Both the position numbers and the translations under genes were made by a program. The notes under the pieces are model-generated. The model saw only the letters and a list, made by a program, of their open reading frames with translations. It made no database searches and was not told the origin of the DNA. A DNA stretch of 64,000 nt, taken from NCBI RefSeq assembly GCF_030867145.1, contig NC_134428.1, positions 19,261,537 to 19,325,536 of the forward strand, given 5' to 3'. Shown one piece after another: positions 27,801 to 34,330 of this stretch. The stretch comes from Opisthocomus hoazin. Lineage: Eukaryota; Chordata; Aves; Opisthocomiformes; Opisthocomidae. Each line of letters starts with the position of its first letter. Position 1 is the first letter of the stretch.

Positions 27801-30800
27801 TGTGAGAAAATAGAGGTCATTCATGAAAAAGTAGGTTCTGTAACTTCTGTAACTGTCCCAGTAAAACTTCGTACTACTTGATTTTGTTCACTAACTTTCT
27901 TGAAATGCACTGCAGTAAGTAATGTGGGGGTAGTGTTCATGTTGAAGAATGGTTGTGTTCTATGTAGTGGTACTATAAATTCTTTCCATTAGCACGTAAC
28001 ATTTCACTCAACTAGTTTATGGCTTGTTTCCTACAGCAGCAGGGTTTTTTGCATTTAAGACACGATGCAGTAGCAGGATGCAATAGCAGTTCTGTATACA
28101 GGACTTACCAATGCGTTATGCCTAACCCATGGGAATATGGAACAAAAACTTATGTAAAAGCAAGTTAGGTTTGTGATCCGAGAGATGTTTTTAAAAAATC
28201 GGGCTTAATTTCTTTTGAAGCCTTTTATACAATCTGACTAGAATGTAGCCAACAAAATACAACAGCAAGTACTAGTGCAGGATTATCAGCTTTGACTAAA
28301 CTATTGTCTTGTGACAGTGCTCAAATATGATCTACCTATTGTGTACGGAATCAAAGCATACCATAAGGAAGTAATTAAGCAACTTGCTTAAGTAGGCCGA
28401 ACAAGTACCCTGCTCCTCTTAGAGTTGCCCCGGTGCCTTCTTTGAAATGTTGCAGCCAACGTTTTTATTCTGAAGCGTTGAACCCCTAGTGTAAACTACA
28501 CACTTTCCTAGGGCTTTAAGTGTGTCGTGTCCACCAAACCAGTGCGGCACCCGGATTTCACATATGTTCTTCTGCACACCTGACTGGTCTGTTACTGCAG
28601 TGTTAGTCAACGTAGTTAAAATAGGCGTGAAAGCTAGACTGCTGTGTAGTATCGAATGTAGGTATTGATTTCACGTATGTCTATTAGATATGGTGTTACT
28701 TGGTTTATAAAGATTAATCATTTTGGTTACAACTGTTAATGGCTTCTACTAGGTAAATGCCCAGGTCAAGGAATCTGTCAAGCTAATGCTTTTTGGTAAT
28801 GAACAAGAAGACTTCCCCGAATCGCTTCTTCAATGGCTTGCATCCAATTTTGTGAGCAAAAGTGATCTGCACACTTCTCTGCAGGATCTAGAGTCTCAGA
28901 TCCTCCAGAAGATCACTCTCCATATGTCTGTGACAAACCAAAAGCTAACATCTGCAGTAGTAACAAAGGCTGTGACTAATGCAGGGGTTCATGGAATCAC
29001 AGAAGCGGTGAGTGAGTTGAAGTTCTCGCAAGTTCAACTAAAACTGTAAGGCGTCCTTTTCTAGGCATTTTTTGGAGCATCGCAGTCAATATAAATGTCA
29101 GTGGCTTGAAGAGATGTTTAGAACATGAATTGAAATGGGGAGAGCTACAGAAAATGCTTGATGAAGCGTACGCTTACAGCATTGCTTGTTGCCTGTTGCG
29201 AATGTTGGTTTTTTTTTCCAAAGTATGCTATCTTGAAAATTGCAGAATTCCCAAAAAACAGCTATACCAAAGCAATGCAGCTCAGGGTCTTGGGAAGGTG
29301 GGGGAAAGAATGCAACTTTTGAAGAAAGCACCAGTCAATATGCAGTATGAATTTGTATTTTAAGCCAAAAAACCATGCACTAAAAATGGCCTCTGTCTTG
29401 AGAGAGGCTTTCAAAGACTTGCGATGGAGTGCAGCATCTCAAAAAGATGCTTATTCTACATGTATACAGATGTGTATAGATCAATTACTTTATCAGTTGA
29501 TATTATTAAATTCTTCCCTTTCTCCTCTTCTATGTGTATATCTGTAGCAAGCCCAGACTATTGTAAACAATGCCCTGAAACTTTTCTCTCAAGACAAGAC
29601 TGGTATGGTGGATTTCGCCTTGGAATCTGGAGGTAAATAGTGGAGGAAACTCCATTTTCACGATTCGTGTTATTTATAGTATCTACTAAGAATGTTGAAA
29701 GAAAGACGAAAGGTTAGCAGAGCATCCTTGTGTTCTGTCTGATCATCAGACTACCACAATCTGTGTGTGTTCTTTACGGGGTTCCATATCAGCCCAGGTA
29801 CATGTGGATGGGGATGGAGTAGTTCTTGTAAGCAAGTGTACAACTGAATAATAGAGAGCCACAGATCTGCTTGCGTGGGGTGTACGCACCACTGAACTCG
29901 CTAGGGAAAATGTGTATGTTTTAGCCCTCTGAGGTGAAAAGCCTTGAACATGCTGAAAAGAACACTGTACTTGATAGAAGCATTGTATCCCCAGCCAATG
30001 ACTAGACTTGAACAGTATCTTTACTAGTTGGTTTTGAGGAAAAGAACTGGTATGTTCACGAAGCTTTGTACAAATCTCTGGCTGAAAAGTCTTCAGGAAG
30101 AAATGAGTAATTATTTCGGCTAACCTGATACATCTTTTTTAAGGTGGCAGCATTCTGAGTACTCGCTGTTCTGAAACCTATGACACCAAACCAGCAGTGA
30201 TCAGCCTCTTTGGAATTCCTCTGTGGTACCTCTCTCAGCCTCCAAGGGCGGTGATTCAGGTAATTAAAGGCCGAGTGAAGAAATTCAGCAATGTTATTTT
30301 GTGCTGAGGGGTTTGGATTGTTTCTTGGATGCTGGATGTTTCTGTCTGCAACACACTGTGGGGCACGGGTCCTTTGAACCATGTTCCCAAGAGTGCCATT
30401 CTTCTGGTAGTTCCTGGGCACTGCTCAAGTCGTCTTCTAGCAAAACGAAGACCCTGCTAGGAGGCTTGGGTGGTACACTGGACTTCTGCAGAGTGTGAGC
30501 ACTGGGAGGGTTCCTGTTGTGAAGTAGTCTCCGGGCGGGTCTTCAAAACGCTGCTGGCTGTTCGGGAGGATGTGCTGTCTCCCTGAAGAATGCTACCAAA
30601 TAGATTATATTCTGCCACTTACTCTCTAAGACTGTCCCTAATAATTCAGAATTCGCCACAACTCTTTCTGGCAAAATGCTTGTGGCTGCAGGTTTTGTTG
30701 TTGCTGTTGTGTTCCATCCTGTTCTCTCCCCTTTCCTCCTGTCTAGCCGGACGTGTATCCAGGAAACTGCTGGGCTTTCAAAGGATCACAGGGGTATCTC

Positions 30801-32415
30801 GTAGTTCGACTTTCAAGGAAGATCTATCCGACTGCCTTTACGTTGGAACACATCCCAAAAGCACTTTCAGCAACAGGAGAGATCTCCAGTGCTCTGAGGA
30901 GCTTTGCAGTATATGTAAGTCTGTCTGTGAACTTCAGAGGATATTTGTATGCATAAAGAATATTTGTGGCGCAGATCTTGGAAAATAAGGACTGAAGGGA
31001 GGACAGCTAAGGAGAGAAACTGCTTGCTTTTAAAATTGCTGTTTTTGTAATCAGCTTTGAGATTAGGAATAAGAAGTGTTGCAGCTAATTTTGAGGGAGC
31101 TGTTTCTTTTTTTCCTGCTTTATACAGTAGTAAATATTTTTGGAGGGAGGTGATTGTTTTTGATTTGGTATCGTTCTTTCGGACACTCGAAATGTTCCAT
31201 CCTTCCACCACTCCTGCTGCTTACCCTCTCCCTCCCCAGTGTTGGCTTTGCACCTTGTCTGTGATGTGCCTTCAGTGTGTTTTAAATTGATTTTAACTAG
31301 CACCACAGCTGCTTAGGCAGGACTGCAGAACAGAAGACCACAGGCTACATCAGAGTGTAGCTGTGATCCCTGAGAACATTTGTCTAGCTCCATTAAATGC
31401 TGAAGCCGCCGTCTGCAAGCATCTGAATCTTGGCTTCCATCTTGTTTGTGATGTTGCTGTTTTCTCATTCTTGTTTGTCCTGAGCAGTTTACATTGTCCA
31501 CTGCGATCTTGGTTGTGCCATGGAAATGATGGGGTTTGACCGTGAAAACAGCAACATACAAACATAGCACAGCTCTTTGCAGTTCAGGAAAGTCAAATGC
31601 AGAGCTGTGGCTGAAGAAGCATGACGTTCCACGGGAAGTATTCTGACCTCGGTTTCAGAGACTTGCGTTGACAGGCAGTTAGGTAGGCATGCTTCTGGCT
31701 TCGGTTTGACTTGAAATGTGATGGAAGCAAACGTCTTTCTCCTGTTGTTCTAGGGTCTAGATAATGAATATCAAGAAGGCGGCAAGCTTCTAGGACAGTA
31801 TGTCTACGACCAAGACGGAGAACCACTGCAGACCTTTCCAGTGATGGTAAGTCTGGATGAGAAGATTTCAAGTGTCAGAAGAAGCACACGCATATTTTCT
31901 AGGGTAGTGCACAATGAGCAGTGAAGGAAAAAGGCTTCATTCTCTGTTGGGCACCGTAGAAACTGAGGTGGAAAGTAGCTACTGATCTGCCTCAAAACCT
32001 AAGGTTCGGATAGTTTAGAGGGGAGGAAAGTTTTGTGCCAGGTGGACACAAGTGGTGTGAAGATACCGAACGTATGAGGAGTCTGCTTCATGCTGCTTCT
32101 GACTCCCTTCACAAAAAAAACCCCAACAAACCGGTTGTAAGGCAAAGAAGGTTCTGTTCCAAGTGGCAGAAGGTTCCCAAGGCATCACTCAGTTATTAAT
32201 CAAAGTTGGTAGTTGCAGGAATGAAGGAAAGCGCCTTCAGTTGCACCTGTTTATACTCCAAACCGAACTCTGGTTTGTGTGTTTGTTTTTTCCTTCTGCA
32301 GGAGAAAAGTGAAAACGCATTCCAAATAGTGGAACTGAGAGTGTTTTCTAACTGGGGACATCCGGAATATACCTGCCTTTATCGGTTCAGAGTGCATGGG
32401 AAACTTGCCGAATAA
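9758..32415 (+). CDS. SUN1: SUN1, inner nuclear membrane SUN-domain protein (copy 1, complete)
   Basis: SUN1 is the inner-nuclear-membrane half of the LINC complex. It binds lamin A and pore proteins on the nucleoplasmic side, and KASH peptides of nesprins in the perinuclear space. Twenty coding exons, all GT-AG and all phase-consistent, give 841 codons (human isoforms are about 785-812). Order: N-terminus starting [12 protein letters not shown], like mammalian SUN1; a region with the landmark [12 protein letters not shown] (about 77-88); a CSDC motif in exon 6; hydrophobic segments at about 290-301, 317-331 and 340-353; coiled coil at about 402-650; SUN domain at about 655-841. Key SUN cysteines are present: C687 (KASH disulfide position) and C725/C829 (cation-loop pair). 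The ATG has A at -3 and G at +4. An 84-nt cassette exon (20,961-21,044) would give 869 residues. I see no break. Three partial duplicates lie downstream. Confidence 0.93.
9835..15013 (+). other. SUN1: SUN1 intron 2
   Basis: Intronic sequence. It holds an A-homopolymer near 10,584-10,600 and a CR1 3'-end fragment at about 13,790-13,993. From 14,594 on it is also present in copies 3 and 4, so the left edge of the duplicated SUN1 block lies inside this intron. I see no further exon. Confidence 0.6.
13790..13993 (+). repeat. CR1 LINE 3'-end fragment
   Basis: The sequence reads through the typical bird CR1 3' end in forward orientation: a stretch encoding the last ORF2 residues (a PSLEIFK-like block at about 13,850-13,870), then the 3' UTR with TTGATCTTCAAGGTCTTTTC and a terminal GATTCCGTGATTCTG tail. 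It is truncated and diverged, so an old insertion in SUN1 intron 2. Confidence 0.8.
15014..15208 (+). CDS. SUN1: SUN1 exon 3 (residues 26-91)
   Basis: The acceptor is CTGCAG and the donor AA|GTAAGC. It encodes the nucleoplasmic segment that includes [20 protein letters not shown] and RRSLRL, closely matching mammalian SUN1. Copies 3 and 4 have 12 extra bases just upstream, which add a second possible acceptor (TTTCAG). Confidence 0.92.
15541..15731 (+). CDS. SUN1: SUN1 exon 4 (residues 91-155)
   Basis: The acceptor is TTTCGTAG and the donor G|GTAGGT. The basic, serine-rich nucleoplasmic region ends [17 protein letters not shown], a SUN1 hallmark (human reads LDESWIREQTTVDHFWG). In copies 3 and 4 this end carries a cluster of replacements. 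Confidence 0.92.
16346..17322 (-). mobile_element. CR1 LINE, 5'-truncated, ORF2 reverse-transcriptase part
   Basis: Non-LTR retrotransposon of the bird CR1 family lying antisense to SUN1. The 3' end is at 16,346, where TCACAGAATCACAGAAT is the reverse complement of the CR1 terminal repeat. On the minus strand a frame stays open over about 258 residues (17,204-16,428): the C-terminal half of the reverse transcriptase and connector, including [19 protein letters not shown] and ending LDKVLCSLP. Just upstream, at about 17,220-17,231, the complement encodes the catalytic FADD box, and [10 protein letters not shown] lies near 17,310. The element is truncated at its 5' end, so it cannot move by itself. 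The long open frame suggests a fairly young insertion. Confidence 0.92.
17323..17390 (-). repeat. Second CR1 3'-tail fragment
   Basis: The sequence AGAATCGTAGGTTGGAAAAG, followed by a segment ending AAGTCCAACC, is the inverted 3' end of another CR1 subfamily. It abuts the truncated 5' edge of the larger CR1, so one element probably inserted into or beside the other. Confidence 0.7.
17837..17863 (+). CDS. SUN1: SUN1 micro-exon 5 (residues 155-164)
   Basis: A 27-nt exon (acceptor TTCAAG, donor AAG|GTAACT) encoding LDDEGDPK, matching human LDDDGDLK after HFWG. It keeps phase between exons 4 and 6. Confidence 0.88.
17968..18159 (+). CDS. SUN1: SUN1 exon 6 (residues 164-228)
   Basis: The acceptor is GGCTAG and the donor A|GTAAGT. 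It encodes a nucleoplasmic segment with QGNGD, then the [19 protein letters not shown] block (human [17 protein letters not shown]) and [13 protein letters not shown]. The C-x2-C pair is part of the zinc-finger-like region described for SUN1. Confidence 0.92.
18160..19808 (+). other. SUN1: SUN1 intron 6
   Basis: An intron of about 1.65 kb, repeated almost unchanged in copies 3 and 4. An open frame at 19,282-19,530 is shared by all three copies, but it lacks a phase-compatible acceptor and is judged intronic. Confidence 0.6.
19809..19931 (+). CDS. SUN1: SUN1 exon 7 (residues 228-269)
   Basis: The acceptor is CCAACAG and the donor AAAAG|GTACC. It encodes an amphipathic to hydrophobic stretch ([19 protein letters not shown], then [13 protein letters not shown]) before the first strong hydrophobic segment. 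In copies 3 and 4 a 32-bp block of this exon (here 19,845-19,876) is inverted, which brings in a stop codon. Confidence 0.85.
20280..20510 (+). other. SUN1: Candidate alternative last exon of a short SUN1 isoform
   Basis: After the acceptor TGTCTGTAG a phase-compatible frame runs about 53 codons (starting [19 protein letters not shown]) to a stop at 20,439-20,441, and AATAAA follows at about 20,502. Splicing exon 7 to it would give a short nucleoplasmic protein without the SUN domain. The block is preserved in copies 3 and 4. Truncated SUN1 isoforms are known in mammals, but I do not recognise this tail, so it may be chance. Confidence 0.3.
20961..21044 (+). CDS. SUN1: SUN1 cassette exon 7b (28 residues)
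   Basis: The acceptor is GCGTTGCAG and the donor T|GTAAGT, a near-perfect consensus. The 84-nt length and the phase let it be included or skipped without a frame change. It reads [18 protein letters not shown], then [13 protein letters not shown]1 is known to splice exons between the CSxC region and the membrane segments. Copy 3 keeps the frame; copy 4 has one extra G near the 3' end, which breaks it. Confidence 0.65.
21696..21724. repeat. Perfect 10-bp inverted repeat in an intron
   Basis: ACAAGGTGTA, a 9-nt loop, then TACACCTTGT. It could form a small hairpin in the pre-mRNA. It is kept in copies 3 and 4, as is the surrounding sequence, so conservation says little. Confidence 0.6.
22869..22967 (+). 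CDS. SUN1: SUN1 exon 8 (residues 269-302, hydrophobic)
   Basis: The acceptor is TAATCTAG and the donor CCAG|GTGACT. It encodes [12 protein letters not shown], then [13 protein letters not shown], aligning with human GYFLLQIL and SALWLAVVAPG. It provides the first strong hydrophobic membrane segment. Confidence 0.9.
22985..23012. repeat. TG/CG microsatellite in intron 8
   Basis: A TG run ends in alternating CG. The equivalent tract differs in length in copies 3 (about 47,296) and 4 (about 62,172), giving a handy marker for telling the copies apart. Confidence 0.8.
23640..23733 (+). CDS. SUN1: SUN1 exon 9 (residues 302-333)
   Basis: The acceptor is GTCTTCTAG and the donor AAGAG|GTGTGT. It encodes [20 protein letters not shown], then [11 protein letters not shown] (human KAASGVFWWLGIGWYQFVTL, then ISWLNVFLLTR). 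Part of the membrane region. Confidence 0.92.
23846..23904 (+). CDS. SUN1: SUN1 exon 10 (residues 333-353, transmembrane)
   Basis: The acceptor is TTTCTCTAG and the donor CTAG|GTACGT. It encodes [20 protein letters not shown], equivalent to human CLRNICKFLVLLIPLFLLLAG, the main inner-membrane anchor. Confidence 0.92.
23905..25119 (+). other. SUN1: SUN1 intron 10, breakpoint hub
   Basis: No exon is seen. This intron holds several array junction points: its sequence from 24,328 onward reappears after each GC-rich spacer (40,195 and 55,064), its segment 24,654-24,700 is inverted in copy 3, and copy 2 starts at sequence equivalent to about 24,730. Confidence 0.75.
25120..25265 (+). CDS. SUN1: SUN1 exon 11 (residues 353-401)
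   Basis: The acceptor is GATCTAG and the donor CCAGAG|GTAAGG. It encodes [18 protein letters not shown], followed by a charged luminal linker that includes [15 protein letters not shown]. It completes the membrane region and enters the perinuclear space. Confidence 0.92.
25422..25646 (+). CDS. SUN1: SUN1 exon 12 (residues 402-476, coiled coil)
   Basis: The acceptor is TACCTCAG and the donor GAAAAG|GTAAGA; 75 codons. Heptad-rich luminal coiled coil ([20 protein letters not shown], then [17 protein letters not shown]) that trimerises SUN proteins. The last residues, [13 protein letters not shown], differ from the GQHPQDARLEQK of copies 2 and 3. Confidence 0.92.
26144..26230 (+). CDS. SUN1: SUN1 exon 13 (residues 477-505, coiled coil)
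   Basis: The acceptor is TCTTTTAAG and the donor TATAAG|GTATTT. It encodes [20 protein letters not shown], then LQKLSAEYK, matching human FMAFHQEHEVRMSHLEDIL. Missing from copies 2-4. Confidence 0.92.
26606..26649 (+). CDS. SUN1: SUN1 exon 14 (residues 506-520)
   Basis: A 44-nt exon (acceptor TTCTGTAG, donor ATGAG|GTATAA) encoding [14 protein letters not shown]; human has AIQKELEQTKQK. Missing from copies 2-4. Confidence 0.9.
27695..27830 (+). CDS. SUN1: SUN1 exon 15 (residues 520-565, coiled coil)
   Basis: The acceptor is TTTGTCAG and the donor GAAAAA|GTAGGT. It encodes [20 protein letters not shown], then QMKSELL, aligning with the human HLQLELDQLKSELS region. Missing from copies 2-4. Confidence 0.9.
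28753..29007 (+). CDS. SUN1: SUN1 exon 16 (residues 566-650)
   Basis: The acceptor is CTACTAG and the donor GAAGCG|GTGAGT; 85 codons. It runs from [20 protein letters not shown] to [12 protein letters not shown], the last coiled-coil part before the SUN domain. Copies 2 and 3 keep only the 3' part, from about residue 594. Confidence 0.9.
29548..29632 (+). CDS. SUN1: SUN1 exon 17 (residues 651-679, SUN-domain entry)
   Basis: The acceptor is ATCTGTAG and the donor GGAG|GTAAAT. It encodes [20 protein letters not shown] and VDFALESG, the helix leading into the SUN domain, nearly identical to human. Confidence 0.93.
30144..30259 (+). CDS. SUN1: SUN1 exon 18 (residues 679-717, KASH lid)
   Basis: The acceptor is TTTTTAAG and the donor ATTCAG|GTAATT. 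It encodes [20 protein letters not shown], then [14 protein letters not shown]. It includes C687 of the KASH disulfide and the KASH-lid hairpin. Copies 2 and 3 read CSKTYD here. Confidence 0.94.
30747..30914 (+). CDS. SUN1: SUN1 exon 19 (residues 718-773, SUN core)
   Basis: The acceptor is CTGTCTAG and the donor GTATAT|GTAAGT. It encodes [20 protein letters not shown], then [18 protein letters not shown], with C725 of the cation-loop pair. In copy 3 the RLS arginine codon is a stop. Confidence 0.94.
31754..31846 (+). CDS. SUN1: SUN1 exon 20 (residues 774-804)
   Basis: The acceptor is TTGTTCTAG and the donor GTGATG|GTAAGT. It encodes [20 protein letters not shown], then [11 protein letters not shown], the SUN core before the last strands. 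Confidence 0.93.
32302..32415 (+). CDS. SUN1: SUN1 exon 21 (residues 805-841, stop)
   Basis: The acceptor is TTCTGCAG. It encodes the C-terminal SUN strands [20 protein letters not shown], then [12 protein letters not shown], with the TAA at 32,413. C829 pairs with C725, and the tyrosines after it line the KASH pocket. Confidence 0.95.
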   Translation, partial: EKSENAFQIVELRVFSNWGHPEYTCLYRFRVHGKLAE

Positions 32416-34020
32416 TCTCCAGCACTTCAGCTTGGACTGGTTTTACGGTTGTGCATTTTGTTCTCGATTTTTGTATATGCCGGAAAGCCTAGAACACTGG
32501 AATCTTTAAAAGACAAGGATGCAAGATAGACACTGCAGAACTGTTGATCCTCTGATAGAGACAGAAGACTGTCAGCATAACTGTACAACAAAATAATTTT
32601 TATCTGCTCTAGTGCTTGGTTTGCAGTTCCCAGTTTGCTTTCTATTTTTGTGTCCATGCTGAAAGAAACAATGCATGCAAACTACTCTGGTTCATAAAGC
32701 CCAGCTGGCAAACAGGTGACACCTATTTTATTATAAATGAATGTATAGGGTTTTTTAAAAGAAGGCACCTTCTATCACTAGGAATCCGTTTTTTAAAAAT
32801 CTAGGACTTCTCTGCAGCCTTCTGTCAGCTTGGCACCATAGGCCAAAAACAGTGGTATATTGTAAACACGGACTGTGGCTTGAGGTGTCCTTCTGTTGAC
32901 CCTTGGTTTTGACCATTTTGGTGGATCTGAAAGGGCTTTGATACATGTCAGGGAAAGTTAACATGACCAAAACTAGTTTAAACACCAGCAACCAAGAGTG
33001 CTTTGCTATGATTTGTGGTCATGAATTGCTCCAAGTCAGTGACAACTTTTAACTGAAGTTATTTTAAGGGGTTTTACCATAGCAACTTCGCCAGTTTGTT
33101 GTTCTTTAGTGTTAATTCCAAATTGACCTTGCTGTCCTGACTGACTGGACTGGACTGATAAACCTGCAAAATTGCTTAATAAACATTACTATACAGCAAT
33201 TAAACAATCTTAATTTGTCAAAAGTGATCTCTTCAGGACACGAATTCCTTAGGCTGGTTCATTGTTTTACTTGGTGAGCGTTGCACTGTGAGAACGCAAT
33301 ATGTGGAAAACACGACTGAACTAAACCTTGCTACTTCCCATTTACAAGAGGGATGTCTGCTCAGTACTGCTGTGCTGAAACACACGGGCGTTCTTTAGAT
33401 CATCCCCAGAAACCCGAGGCGGGGGGGAGAAGGCTACTGTGGTGTCTTGCTCTCAGAAGCAGCATTGCCATCTAGAATGAGATGAAACTGCTCATTACCC
33501 TGCTTAGGATTGCTACTTTGAAGATACTTTTTTCAGAAAAGATTCCGAACTGTATGTGTATGCAAAATTTTATCTTGCTGTTATAATACATTTTATAGTT
33601 AGGCATGAATTGTTAACACATGGAACTGCTGACTGGTTTTCTGAATAGTTATGTATGTTGCACAACAGTCCTCAAATGTTGAAAAAAAACAAACCACCAA
33701 ACATCTCCCTGTGAAGAACTTCTTTTCACTGGAGCTAGACAGAGAACCTGTGGCCTACGCAGAGGAGCTATGTGACACATGTACAGGTGTTTTCATATTA
33801 TAGACTACATATTTAAAATCAGCATTATCCTGTATGAATTGAAACTGGGTAGCTGGGGTGGGAATATTTTGAATAACACTAACTTATTTTTAAAAAAGCA
33901 AGAGAGGACTTTGTGCAATGTATTTTTGTAAGATGCTTTTCAAAATGTCTGTTCTTCTCTGCTGCCTCCAAACTGACAAGATGCTGTTGAGATGTTTAAA
34001 TAAAAGAGTTTTAATTTTTG
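32416..34020 (+). other. SUN1: SUN1 3' UTR
   Basis: Non-coding, AT-rich tail. Candidate poly(A) signals AATAAA lie at 33,178, 33,999 and 34,048. Copies 2 and 3 share only the first 91 bases (to the equivalent of 32,506) before breaking into the GC-rich spacer. Confidence 0.75.
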
Positions 34021-34079
34021 AAAGTGCACGTAATGTTTGAAAGAAGAAATAAAAGTTTCTTTCCTCTATTTTTGATCAC

Positions 34080-34330
34080 CTGCTGCGATCGCTACACCAG
34101 TAAAACCCAAGGAGTGCCCCTTGCCCGAGGGGCAGGCGCAGGGGCTTTGTTGCCAAATGCCTTCTCCCCCTTCCTCTCTCTCCCCCCGCTGCGTCTCAGC
34201 GGTCTGCAATACCCTCTCCCCAGTTCGTGCCTGAGATGTTGGGGCTTGGGGTTCCTTCCGCTGCCAGAGACCCCTGTCCTCGGCCGCATCGAATGCAGCC
34301 GCGATAATGGTGGCGGAGCAGGAAGCTGCC
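34080..34330 (+). pseudogene. GET4: GET4 promoter and first codons, cut in exon 1
   Basis: A small GC-rich block begins right after the SUN1 poly(A) signals, where GET4 lies in other vertebrates. The ATG at 34,307 starts MVAEQEAA, like the GET4 N-terminus (MAEQE...). After eight codons the sequence jumps into SUN1 intron 10 (match to 24,730). GET4 is the cytosolic partner of UBL4A and BAG6 that hands tail-anchored proteins to GET3. Here only the promoter and exon start remain; a match to the end of its exon 1 occurs at 39,740 and 54,609. A short frame from this ATG ends in the SUN1 intron. Confidence 0.5.

Noticed and set aside
30056-30421. 121-residue minus-strand frame repeated in three copies
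   Set aside because: It is the antisense of SUN1 exon 18 and the flanking intron. The repetition only reflects the SUN1 duplication.
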